Of a stretch of DNA of 21,508 bases, positions 1 to 5,464 are shown piece by piece. The position numbers and the translations under genes are program-made. The notes below the pieces were generated by a model. That model was not told where the DNA came from, made no database searches, and was given only the letters and a program-made list of their open reading frames with translations. This stretch comes from a virus, in the IMG/VR virus record IMGVR_UViG_3300049008_000044, positions 1-21,508 of that record; one strand, given 5' to 3'. Numbering within the stretch: the first letter of the stretch is position 1; the number at the start of each line of letters is the position of its first letter.

Positions 1-58
1 CTATTTAAGATAACACTTAGGATATACTCAGCTATTACTTAACAGCTTAGTGTCTGCT
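1..58. repeat. 58-bp direct repeat shared by both window ends (left copy)
   Basis: Bases 1-58 are identical to 21451-21508. The right copy runs to the last base of the window, so the true repeat may be longer. This is what a circular assembly graph or a direct terminal repeat gives. If the ends are joined, the unit is 21,450 bp. Confidence 0.95.
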
Positions 59-262
59 ATACTCTCTGCCTTAACATATAGCTATATGCTACATAGTCAA
101 CTACCTAAGTATATACCTATATAGATTAATACTTAGGAATATACTACTATAACATAAGAGAGCTTAATACACTATATAGTTAGCTACCCCTAGGCTATAC
201 CTTAGTAACTACCTTAGAGTCACTAGCGGGGGGCCTCCCTATTCTTTAAGTGTGAGGGATTG

Positions 263-327
263 TACCCGAAATGGGTATCTTCCGAAGACCTGTTGCACAT
301 ACAAACAATTAGTGTATCTGTAACAGG
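263..327 (+). other. Cluster of three adjacent hairpins
   Basis: Hairpin 1 is TACCC/GGGTA at 263-267 and 273-277. Hairpin 2 is TCTT/AAGA at 278-281 and 285-288. Hairpin 3 pairs 289-303 with 313-327, with one C-C mismatch and one G-T wobble. The wobble becomes C-A on the other strand, so the fold is better as plus-strand RNA or single-stranded DNA. The cluster lies beyond the terminator of the minus-strand genes. It may be a small RNA, a replication structure or a packaging structure; no function is assigned. Confidence 0.5.
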
Positions 328-512
328 TGTTCACGAATTTATCGGTGATTTCTCCCATGCTTGAATTTCAATGATAATCACATAGGTAATGCAATGGTGA
401 CACTAAAATTTTATCGTTGAGTGAGCGGTACTGAGCTCTCGATTCTCGCATTTGTGGTGTCGAAAGGTAAGAATTAATCGGTGGGATTTTGAGATAACCT
501 AGTTATAAAAGC

Positions 513-575
513 AAAAAAAAAATAGGTTAGAGGTTGACACCCACAACCTAACCCTAGAAGGGAAAGATTGTGGGT
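513..575 (-). terminator. Intrinsic terminator with interlocking stems, end of the main operon
   Basis: Read on the minus strand, a GC-containing hairpin (plus-strand arms 525-528/550-553 and 531-536/544-549, loop 537-543) is followed by ten U residues (513-522). It lies directly after the stop of the last gene. A second stem, ACCCACAA (539-546) with TTGTGGGT (568-575), cannot form in simple nested fashion with the first. The order is X, Y, X', Y', as in an H-type pseudoknot or a pair of exclusive hairpins. The same design occurs at 19354-19409 with different bases. Confidence 0.85.
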
Positions 576-581
576 ATCTGC

Positions 582-788
582 TTACAGTTTATCCAATTGG
601 TTTTGTATAACTTTGCGAACAATAGGGTGCGTAGCTTCTCTAAGCTTAGCTTCAAGCTCTTCTCTTATTGCAACCTTAGGGTTCTGCATTTCATAATCCA
701 TTGCATCACTATACGCTTTTCTTGTCTCTGGACAAGGATTAGCTTCATACTCTAAGCGAGCTTTGGTGGTTAGTTCAGTCGCGTTCAT
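582..788 (-). CDS. Small helical protein of unknown function (68 aa)
   Basis: I do not recognise this family. The 68-residue product is charged and looks fully helical, with a run of Glu/Lys/Arg/Leu in its second half. It is the last gene before the terminator at 513-575. The ATG at 788 has a GGAGA ribosome site six bases upstream, which is part of the duplicated leader (hairpin 806-848 plus ribosome site) also found before the 81-aa and 86-aa genes. Expression is expected from the promoter at 1163-1179 through the preceding gene. The ribosome site and shared leader make it very likely real; the role is unknown. Confidence 0.75.
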   Translation of the reverse strand: MNATELTTKARLEYEANPCPETRKAYSDAMDYEMQNPKVAIREELEAKLREATHPIVRKVIQNQLDKL

Positions 789-805
789 TGTATTTCTCCA
801 ATCTA

Positions 806-848
806 CCTAAGGAACACCTCCAGCCAACACGGCTAAGAGGCTCCTTAG
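806..848 (-). other. Conserved leader hairpin, copy A
   Basis: One of three copies of a ~44-bp element (others 1118-1161 and 4178-4221). As minus-strand RNA it folds with an outer stem CTAAGGA/TCCTTAG, a middle stem around CCTCT/GGAGG, and an AGCC/GGCT stem capped by GTGTT. In this copy the outermost pair is lost (A at 849). It separates the 81-aa and 68-aa genes and ends shortly before the ribosome site of the latter. The repeated block with copy B extends through the ribosome site (794-848 against 1106-1160). Confidence 0.8.
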
Positions 849-854
849 ACTCAC

Positions 855-1100
855 CTACTTAATAGCTTCTGCTAACAGAACTTTAACAGCCGCTCTTATG
901 TCTATTGACCGCAACTCCTCTTCTTTAAGAAGTTTTTCAATCTTTAACAGTGCATCTAAACCTTCAGTGTGTATCAACTTCTGCACATATAAGAGCGCAG
1001 GTTCTCTGTCACATACAACTCTATTGAACGGGTCCCATTTGACAGTTGCCAATACCAAGGTAGACGCTTCCAAGATTTGTTCTAGTTTTAACAAGTACAT
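855..1100 (-). CDS. Small helical protein of unknown function (81 aa)
   Basis: The family is not recognised. The 81-residue product is predicted to be largely helical, with two amphipathic stretches (about residues 1-20 and 38-80) and no membrane segment. It is the first gene after the promoter at 1163-1179 and the leader hairpin at 1118-1161. Its ATG at 1100 follows a GGAGA ribosome site identical to that of the next gene. The long shared leader with the 68-aa gene suggests the leader, or a gene-plus-leader unit, was duplicated. Confidence 0.75.
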   Translation of the reverse strand: MYLLKLEQILEASTLVLATVKWDPFNRVVCDREPALLYVQKLIHTEGLDALLKIEKLLKEEELRSIDIRAAVKVLLAEAIK

Positions 1101-1117
1101 GATACTTCTCCAATCTA

Positions 1118-1161
1118 CCTAAGGAACACCTCCAGCCAACACGGCTAAGAGGCTCCTTAGG
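1118..1161 (-). other. Conserved leader hairpin, copy B
   Basis: This is the complete form of the element. The outer stem CCTAAGGA/TCCTTAGG (1118-1125 with 1154-1161) is perfect; inner stems are CCTCT/GGAGG (with one G-U) and AGCC/GGCT over a GTGTT loop. It begins a few bases downstream of the TATAG of the promoter at 1163-1179, so it would form the 5' end of that transcript. A 5' hairpin of this kind can protect mRNA or be an RNase III target; which applies here is unknown. Confidence 0.8.
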
Positions 1162-1162
1162 T

Positions 1163-1179
1163 CTTTCTATATAAGGTAC
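1163..1179 (-). promoter_or_regulatory. Candidate single-subunit-RNAP promoter P1
   Basis: The minus strand reads GTACCTTATATAGAAAG. The 17-bp site recurs at 4224-4240, 5878-5894 and 20282-20298 with only one variable position (T or C at base 2 of the core context). TATAG followed by purines resembles T7 and SP6 class promoters, where transcription starts at the G. It lies between the ThyX stop and leader hairpin copy B, and would drive the 81-aa and 68-aa genes. Confidence 0.75.
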
Positions 1180-1201
1180 CTATCTTTGCGTAGTAGATTC
1201 C

Positions 1202-2038
1202 TTACTTTACACCTAACCTTTTAAAGATTTGTGTAAGTCTTGTTAACTCTACATCATTTAAGTCAGCGTCACCCATCTGCTCTAACACACCTTGTAGCAA
1301 CCCTTTGTCAGCGGCATCGAGTTTCCTTCGATAGGTATCAAAGAACTTCATAGTCTCAGGGAGTTGTTCACTAACCAAATCATAGATAGCTTGAGCGTAC
1401 ACTCTGGCTTCAATCTGAGCATGAGCATCGAGTCTTAACTCCAAGAGGTGCATCAGGTTGTGTAAATCCATCTTCATCACACACTTAGTGTAATGGTTCA
1501 AATGTAAGAACATACGTGCGTGTTCAGGAGCGACACCTTTAAGCAATGAACTCTCATACAACTGGTAGCTATCACCACACTGATAGTTTAATCTTCTCTT
1601 AAAATCAGCTTGAAGTTCTTCGTTAAGACTGTCGGATTGTCCTTGCTTAGCTCCATTGGTAGGTTTCCCTCCAACAGTTTCAGGAATATACCACTCCTTG
1701 TCAAGCTGCACGTACCGACCAGATATTTCGTTGAAGGATGCAGTACGATGACGCATCATCTGACGTGCAATAAAGATAGGCCATTTAATCTCAAACCACA
1801 ACACAGTCATTTCAAGCGGAGTGTTATGGTTGTTAGCCATCAGATACTCTACTAGCTTTAAGTCTTGCTCAGAAGAGCGTTCTTCTAAACCTTTACCGAA
1901 GCTTGTTCTAGCAACTCTTGCTGGAGACTCATCAAAAGCAGGCAGGATAGAGAGTTCTCCCCAGTTATCGAAAGTATCTGCACAAGCCATATTAAGAAGT
2001 GTAACATACCCGTGGTCTAAGCATTTAATTCTGTTCAT
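1202..2038 (-). CDS. thyX: Flavin-dependent thymidylate synthase ThyX
   Basis: ThyX makes dTMP from dUMP using FAD, NADPH and methylenetetrahydrofolate, supplying thymidylate for phage DNA synthesis. The 278-residue protein shows the signature RHR-x7-S at 96-106 with the flanking NEISGRY, the HNTPLEM box at 71-77 (family form HxTPxEH-like), and the C-terminal LRLDAHAQIEAR block at 201-212 that binds dUMP and flavin. Length is normal for phage ThyX. The ATG at 2038 overlaps the upstream stop as ATGA, and GGAGA precedes it. No other nucleotide-metabolism or DNA-replication gene is visible in the window, which is unusual for a phage that keeps ThyX. Substrate use is inferred from the family. Confidence 0.97.
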   Translation of the reverse strand: MNRIKCLDHGYVTLLNMACADTFDNWGELSILPAFDESPARVARTSFGKGLEERSSEQDLKLVEYLMANNHNTPLEMTVLWFEIKWPIFIARQMMRHRTASFNEISGRYVQLDKEWYIPETVGGKPTNGAKQGQSDSLNEELQADFKRRLNYQCGDSYQLYESSLLKGVAPEHARMFLHLNHYTKCVMKMDLHNLMHLLELRLDAHAQIEARVYAQAIYDLVSEQLPETMKFFDTYRRKLDAADKGLLQGVLEQMGDADLNDVELTRLTQIFKRLGVK

Positions 2039-2373
2039 ACATTCTCCAGTTCTAATTTAAGTGATGTAAGGTCTTCTTGTAATTGTGCAACAGCAGTTTC
2101 TTTCTCAAGAACCTCCTTACGGAGTTTAAAGATGTCAGACTCTAAGTCAACTATCAGTTCTTTCTTGTGACTAAGGCCATTCTCCATAGCCTGCCCGTCC
2201 TTCATTGCATCAGCAACTTCTGACACAATATCTTCAAGTAAACTCTTTAAGTTCTCTATCAAATCTTGCACATCATCAAGCCTCTTAGACTCCCACCTGT
2301 CTATTTCCAGTAAACCTGCTTTAGAATACTCTAAGATTTCTTCATGGCGCGTACAGATTGCTTTCTTATACAT
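2035..2373 (-). CDS. Coiled-coil protein of unknown function (112 aa)
   Basis: The product is dominated by heptad-like repeats of Leu, Ile and Val between Glu, Lys and Asp, so a long coiled coil covers most of its 112 residues. There is no membrane segment and no recognisable catalytic motif. I chose the ATG at 2373 (MYKKAI) because AAGGA lies eight bases before it; an in-frame ATG at 2409 would add 12 residues but lacks a good ribosome site and overlaps the small gene upstream. Its stop overlaps the ThyX start as ATGA, so the two are translationally coupled. Function unknown. Confidence 0.75.
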   Translation of the reverse strand: MYKKAICTRHEEILEYSKAGLLEIDRWESKRLDDVQDLIENLKSLLEDIVSEVADAMKDGQAMENGLSHKKELIVDLESDIFKLRKEVLEKETAVAQLQEDLTSLKLELENV

Positions 2374-2377
2374 CTTG

Positions 2378-2494
2378 CTATTCCTTATTAACACTAGTCG
2401 CAACAACACTTCTATTTAGCAACACAAGTATGAGTTGGTCTTTGGCAGCTAGTTGGAGAAGCTCTTCTTCACGACCTTTGTATATTACTTGCAT
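2378..2494 (-). CDS. Very small protein (38 aa), unknown function
   Basis: A 38-codon frame starts at the ATG at 2494 inside the end of the acetyltransferase gene, with AGGTGA as ribosome site, and ends with TAG at 2378 just before the start of the coiled-coil gene. It fills the gap between these genes, and its stop overlaps the next gene's ribosome-site region. The product begins MQVIYKGREEELLQLA and has a short hydrophobic stretch LILVLL. Position and coupling support it; its size means the call is moderate. Confidence 0.5.
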   Translation of the reverse strand: MQVIYKGREEELLQLAAKDQLILVLLNRSVVATSVNKE

Positions 2495-2865
2495 GAATCA
2501 CCTACTCTTTTCCACAAGTGAAGTGAAGGGTCTACACACCAGGGGCCTTCATCGACAAAGCCAAGCTTTCTATTAACAGCCTGCGATGCTAAGTTCAGTG
2601 GGCATATCACTGTAACACTATCTTCTAGCAAGTCAATTGCTAGAGCTTTAGCCTCCGTAGCATAACCCTTGCTTCTCTCAGAAGGTATGATAAACATACT
2701 TCCTAGGCGGTTTCCACGGTCAAGTCTGAGACACCCAATGATTCTACCATTTATGAGAATACCTTGATATAGTTCCCTATGAACTGTAAAAGCACCTATA
2801 TGTGCATCTGCCTGAGCTGCTGCCCACACTTCGTCTGATACATCATTCACTAATTTTATAGACAT
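2485..2865 (-). CDS. GNAT-family N-acetyltransferase
   Basis: GNAT enzymes transfer acetyl from acetyl-CoA to an amine of a small molecule or protein. The 126-residue protein carries the acetyl-CoA-binding motif A around residues 57-75 (SMFIIPSERSKGYATEA, matching V-x-P-x-x-R-G-x-G/A-x-A) and the later NxxSxxxxxKLGF-like block at 91-103 (NLASQAVNRKLGF). The protein is slightly short for the family, so the N-terminal strands may be reduced. Its start overlaps the end of the 83-aa gene. The substrate cannot be read from the sequence; phage GNATs may modify host proteins or neutralise a toxin, but that is speculation. Confidence 0.85.
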   Translation of the reverse strand: MSIKLVNDVSDEVWAAAQADAHIGAFTVHRELYQGILINGRIIGCLRLDRGNRLGSMFIIPSERSKGYATEAKALAIDLLEDSVTVICPLNLASQAVNRKLGFVDEGPWCVDPSLHLWKRVGDSCK

Positions 2866-3107
2866 GGAAATGACACCTTATTTAATGCTGCTACAATAGA
2901 ACAGCCTGTTCTTGAGTTTAATTGGTTGCTTAACTCCAGCGCAGTATAGACCCCAAGAACTACGTTTAATAAGGCCATAGACGCTTCATGAGATATGCTT
3001 TCATTAAATCTATGCTGTGTCTGGAATATCTCATTGATACGACTCTCTAGTGTATCTGTAGGACTTACTATAGTTTTACCTTCAATACCTGTAAATTTAG
3101 TTTTCAT
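2856..3107 (-). CDS. Small protein of unknown function (83 aa)
   Basis: Not recognised. The 83-residue product has a polar N-terminal third, a helical centre with a moderately hydrophobic stretch ALLNVVLGVYTALEL (about residues 45-60), and a Cys-containing tail. AGGAGC lies a few bases before the ATG at 3107. It overlaps the end of the 211-aa gene by 11 bp and the start of the acetyltransferase by 10 bp, so it is part of a tightly packed, coupled operon. The hydrophobic stretch is too weak to claim a membrane anchor. Confidence 0.7.
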   Translation of the reverse strand: MKTKFTGIEGKTIVSPTDTLESRINEIFQTQHRFNESISHEASMALLNVVLGVYTALELSNQLNSRTGCSIVAALNKVSFPCL

Positions 3108-3732
3108 AAATGCTCCTATGTGTCACATTAACACTTTGTTGTTTAATACCAATAGAGACTCTAAGAGTATCTCCTTCTTCCATGCACTTTACTCTAGCTA
3201 CCTGGTCTCTGACTTCTGTGAACAAGTACAGAGCTAAGTCTTTATCATTGTGGAAACGACGTTTTGCAAATCTCATACCTCGCAACATCCAGCCTTTTAT
3301 GTTGTGTGCATCTTGTTTCATCATCACTTTGGTCAGTTCACCTTCTTCACAAATATAACTGTTAACACCTTCTTCAACACCCTCTTTGATGTAATCACTA
3401 GCCGATTCCCAGGGGGCATAATGTCCAGTCATATTTTCAACAGGACGACCTACTCTTAGAAGAGTGTGAACATCACTTCCTAGACTTTGCCCACAAGTGT
3501 ATCGGTGGTTCATTTCAGTAAGTGAGTCACCTCTTATCCAAGCAACACTACCTAAAGCTAGTAACTCGTCTTCAATGGAGCCATCTACAGCGTTAGTGAA
3601 GTGTTCAATGCAATCATGAGCGACTAGAACTGGGCCGCCTGTGTTGTAGACTTTAGGGGCATCTCTAAGAACCCAGCCTAGTGTGCCGTAGTCGAAGTCT
3701 TCTCGGTATTCAAACTCTTTAACTATGTTCAT
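3097..3732 (-). CDS. Conserved phage-type hypothetical protein (211 aa)
   Basis: I cannot assign a function. The protein is soluble, acidic and rich in His and aromatic residues, with a stretch VLVAHDCIEHF (about 35-45) followed by an acidic block GSIEDELLALG (about 51-61). Several His/Asp/Glu residues are spaced as if for metal binding, but this is only an impression. The start is fixed by a TAATG junction with the 56-aa gene upstream and an AAAGGG ribosome site. It belongs to the accessory operon driven by the promoter at 4224-4240. Confidence 0.75.
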   Translation of the reverse strand: MNIVKEFEYREDFDYGTLGWVLRDAPKVYNTGGPVLVAHDCIEHFTNAVDGSIEDELLALGSVAWIRGDSLTEMNHRYTCGQSLGSDVHTLLRVGRPVENMTGHYAPWESASDYIKEGVEEGVNSYICEEGELTKVMMKQDAHNIKGWMLRGMRFAKRRFHNDKDLALYLFTEVRDQVARVKCMEEGDTLRVSIGIKQQSVNVTHRSIYEN

Positions 3733-3902
3733 TAGAAGCCCTTTCGGTTATTATGCAGATTATAGTCAGGTATGAGCACCTTAGGTGCGGAAGGCTCTTT
3801 TGGTGAAGGGGTTGCTTGCATAGACTTAGAGCACCTGCCTCTTTCAACTGCTGTGTGTCGAATCTTTGGTATTCCACAGTTCTTGCATACTGAGTAGTTC
3901 AT
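3732..3902 (-). CDS. Small zinc-ribbon-like protein (56 aa)
   Basis: A 56-codon frame links two genes: its ATG at 3902 overlaps the upstream stop as ATGA, and its TAA overlaps the downstream ATG as TAATG. The product has a CxxCG knuckle at residues 6-10, His16 and a further Cys24, as in half of a zinc ribbon, then a Pro/Ser/Lys-rich tail. Exact coupling at both ends and the Cys motif make it likely real. A nucleic-acid or protein-binding role is possible, but nothing more can be said. Confidence 0.65.
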   Translation of the reverse strand: MNYSVCKNCGIPKIRHTAVERGRCSKSMQATPSPKEPSAPKVLIPDYNLHNNRKGF

Positions 3903-4159
3903 AGTGTAATCTCAGGTTGGGTTTGTTCCCACGGACTCTCAGGTACTGCAATACAATAAACTGCACCCCAAAAATCTACACAGATGTATGGTGAATTTAC
4001 ATATGTGGTATAAAGCACTGATAGCGGAGAATTACCGTCACACCACCTAACCTTACCTTGACAAGCCTTCATTACTATCTTAAAGTTAGATTCAGTATTT
4101 CTAACCTTAAAAGGCTTCTTGTCTTTTATCTTCTTACAAACTCTTTGAACAGGTGTCAT
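3899..4159 (-). CDS. Small protein, paralogue of the 100-aa gene at 4985-5287 (86 aa)
   Basis: Family not known to me. The 86-residue product shares a clear core with the 100-aa protein at 4985-5287: PFK(V/I)-x-x-T-(E/K)SNFK(I/V)(V/L)MK near the start and a CVD(F/Y)W block with following V/A/T residues near the middle. The core suggests a small folded domain with alternating strands and one helix. It is the first gene after the promoter at 4224-4240 and leader hairpin copy C, and GGAGAG precedes its ATG. Two such paralogues in separate transcription units of a compact genome suggest a useful, possibly host-directed role. Confidence 0.75.
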   Translation of the reverse strand: MTPVQRVCKKIKDKKPFKVRNTESNFKIVMKACQGKVRWCDGNSPLSVLYTTYVNSPYICVDFWGAVYCIAVPESPWEQTQPEITL

Positions 4160-4177
4160 AGTTGCTCTCCTAAATTA

Positions 4178-4221
4178 CCTAAGGAACACCTCTGGCCAAC
4201 ACGGCTAAGAGGCTCCTCAGG
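4178..4221 (-). other. Conserved leader hairpin, copy C
   Basis: Third copy of the leader element, with three base differences from copy B. Two keep pairing: the outer stem becomes CCTGAGGA/TCCTTAGG (an A-U becomes G-U), and CCTCT/GGAGG becomes CCTCT/AGAGG (a G-U becomes A-U). The third weakens the inner AGCC/GGCT stem. Retained pairing argues for selection on RNA structure. It sits between the promoter at 4224-4240 and the 86-aa gene. Confidence 0.8.
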
Positions 4222-4223
4222 TT

Positions 4224-4240
4224 CTTTCTATATAAGGTGC
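4224..4240 (-). promoter_or_regulatory. Candidate single-subunit-RNAP promoter P2
   Basis: Minus strand GCACCTTATATAGAAAG. It begins directly at the stop codon of the SleB-like gene (TAA overlaps its upstream edge) and is followed by leader hairpin copy C. It would drive the accessory operon from the 86-aa gene to ThyX. Confidence 0.75.
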
Positions 4241-4678
4241 TTACTTTAACGCTAAGTGTTTAACAGTGAAGAACTCATGCCCACCAATCTTTCCTGTGCT
4301 TACACCACCTTTAGCTTTCTGCCCTTTACTCCGCCATGCAACAGCACCACCTGTAACGTCTTTGGTTGTTCCATTAAGGACTTCTCTGGCGGCTGCAAGG
4401 AATACTGAACCTATGCTTCCAGGTAGTTCCTTTTGTTTAGCAGGGGTGTTACACACAGTTTTGTGTGACTGCTTAGAATGGTGTAGCGTAGTTTGCATCA
4501 CAGCCACCACACCTTTGATTGATTCACCCCTGGCCTCTGCGTAAGCTATCTTGGCCAGACATTCTACTTCACTAGCCTTTCCTTCTACAGCATAGATTAG
4601 TGTTACTATTAGGATAACTCCCATGATTGCACCTAGTAGAAACTGGTCTTTGTGTTGCGGTCTTTTATAGTTATTCAT
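4241..4678 (-). CDS. SleB-like cell-wall hydrolase with N-terminal membrane anchor
   Basis: This matches the SleB/Hydrolase_2 family of peptidoglycan-cleaving enzymes. Residues 41-60 carry the family core CLAKIAYAEARGE with the likely catalytic Glu48, and the C-terminal part shows the family ending DVTGGAVAW (107-115) and GKIGGHEFFTV (129-139). Residues about 13-31 form one hydrophobic segment after a basic N-terminus, which looks like a signal anchor; a signal-arrest-release enzyme is possible. AAGGAAA precedes the ATG at 4678. Far from the lysis genes at 13.7-17.4 kb, it could instead act in wall penetration or late lysis. The family call is good; the role is uncertain. Confidence 0.8.
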   Translation of the reverse strand: MNNYKRPQHKDQFLLGAIMGVILIVTLIYAVEGKASEVECLAKIAYAEARGESIKGVVAVMQTTLHHSKQSHKTVCNTPAKQKELPGSIGSVFLAAAREVLNGTTKDVTGGAVAWRSKGQKAKGGVSTGKIGGHEFFTVKHLALK

Positions 4679-4686
4679 AAGTTTCC

Positions 4687-4872
4687 TTAGTTAAACTGCT
4701 GGTTGGTTTCTTCAATCTCTCTTGCGGCATCTTCTCGACACTTGAATAAGCCAAGGTTTACTTCCACACCGTTTACCTTTGTCTTAGCACAATGTAAATC
4801 TTTAGAGAGTGTGATGCCTTGGACTTTACCTAGGCGTTGTGATTCTAATAGAATCTTTAATATCTTATCCAT
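4687..4872 (-). CDS. AP2-like DNA-binding domain protein (61 aa)
   Basis: The 61-residue product resembles a single AP2-type DNA-binding domain. After a helical start, residues about 19-55 follow the AP2 pattern: a G-(I/V) turn, alternating strands, V-N-G-x-x-x-x-L-G-x-F (VNGVEVNLGLF), then a helix with E-x-AA (CREDAAREIEE). The first strand is less typical, so the domain may be degenerate. AAGGAGAGG precedes the ATG at 4872. It is separated by nine bases from the SleB-like gene and lies in the operon driven from 5878-5894. It could be a small regulator or the remnant of a homing-endonuclease DNA-binding domain. Confidence 0.55.
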   Translation of the reverse strand: MDKILKILLESQRLGKVQGITLSKDLHCAKTKVNGVEVNLGLFKCREDAAREIEETNQQFN

Positions 4873-4985
4873 TTACCTCTCCTTGTTCTGTACATACGCT
4901 TTGGAGGCTTCGGGATAGGTTCCTTTAAAGATAAATAGCGAATCTTTACATCTAAGCCAGGTAAAAGCCTTATAACGAATAACAT
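4857..4985 (-). CDS. Small basic protein (42 aa)
   Basis: A 42-codon frame begins with an ATG at 4985 that overlaps the stop of the 100-aa gene as TAATG, with AAAGGA upstream, and ends inside the next gene's start region at 4857. The product has a hydrophobic start (MLFVIRLLPGL) and a very basic, Pro-rich end (KPPKRMYRTRRGKW). It fills an otherwise empty gap, and coupling supports translation. Nucleic-acid binding is possible; the function is unknown. Confidence 0.5.
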   Translation of the reverse strand: MLFVIRLLPGLDVKIRYLSLKEPIPKPPKRMYRTRRGKWIRY

Positions 4986-5287
4986 TATCTACGTCCTTTG
5001 TGAAGGTTCTTTCTGTAACTAAATCTGGGTATATCTAACCTAGTTTGTGACTGCAAAGACTTAAACAGCGGGGTCGCGACAGCGTACCCATGTAACCAAT
5101 AATCTACACATAACCAGTCAGCATATTTCTTTCCATACCATACAGCGTCTTGAGGAAGTACGTTAGATGCCCACACTATCTCCTCTTCTGCACATAGCTT
5201 CATAAGAACCTTGAAGTTACTTTTCGTGTATGCAATTTTGAATGGCAATCTATGTCTTAGCATTGCCTTAATTTTCAATTTATCCAT
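4985..5287 (-). CDS. Small protein, paralogue of the 86-aa gene at 3899-4159 (100 aa)
   Basis: The 100-residue product is homologous over about 60 residues to the 86-aa protein: LPFKIAYTKSNFKVLMK near the start, then a WLCVDYW block. It also has a basic C-terminal tail of about 20 residues that the paralogue lacks. GAGAGG precedes the ATG at 5287, which follows the stop of the 58-aa gene directly. The function is not known. The pair lies in different transcription units, each starting with the same kind of promoter and hairpin. Confidence 0.75.
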   Translation of the reverse strand: MDKLKIKAMLRHRLPFKIAYTKSNFKVLMKLCAEEEIVWASNVLPQDAVWYGKKYADWLCVDYWLHGYAVATPLFKSLQSQTRLDIPRFSYRKNLHKGRR

Positions 5288-5464
5288 TCAAACCTCTCTT
5301 AGTTGTAATACACATACTTCTTGTTTGGATTTCACATACTGAGAAGACTCTGCTGCGATAATCACAAGTCTGTCGTATGTAGCACCTTCGTTATAACCTA
5401 CGAGAAGTGTGTCTGTTTGGAACTCTTTAAGAGCTTCTGTAAGCTCACCTACTGTGTTAATCAT
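5288..5464 (-). CDS. Small acidic protein (58 aa)
   Basis: A 58-codon frame starts at the ATG at 5464, overlapping the end of the NADAR gene, with GGAG about ten bases upstream, and ends with TGA at 5288 directly before the 100-aa gene. The product begins MINTVGELTEALKEFQTDT and continues with two short strands, a pattern common in small phage proteins of unknown role. It exactly fills the gap between its neighbours, which supports it. Confidence 0.65.
   Translation of the reverse strand: MINTVGELTEALKEFQTDTLLVGYNEGATYDRLVIIAAESSQYVKSKQEVCVLQLREV

Larger units (their letters stand above)
1..512. other. Non-coding region, left part, with degenerate repeats and hairpins
   Basis: I see no credible gene here on either strand. 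Bases 1-220 are AT-rich and dense in CCTAAG/CTTAGG words. They contain two of three degenerate copies of a 116-144-bp unit opening with ACTTAGGA (at 15 and 131; the third is at 21321). Bases 263-327 hold three back-to-back hairpins, listed separately. The stretch from 330 to 512 has only weak inverted repeats. T7-like phages have short CCTAAAG repeats beside their terminal repeats, so this could be a genome end, packaging site or origin; that role is inference. Confidence 0.6.

Noticed and set aside
1-512. tRNA gene among the hairpins
   Set aside because: No cloverleaf, no T-loop GTTCRA context and no acceptor pairing could be found.
570-755. Plus-strand 61-codon open frame
   Set aside because: Antisense to the 68-aa gene, with no ribosome site; its composition is that of a shadow frame.
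806-4221. Three near-identical ~44-bp elements as a CRISPR-like repeat
   Set aside because: They are far apart and irregularly spaced, have no spacers or cas genes, and always lie before ribosome sites; a leader RNA element fits better.
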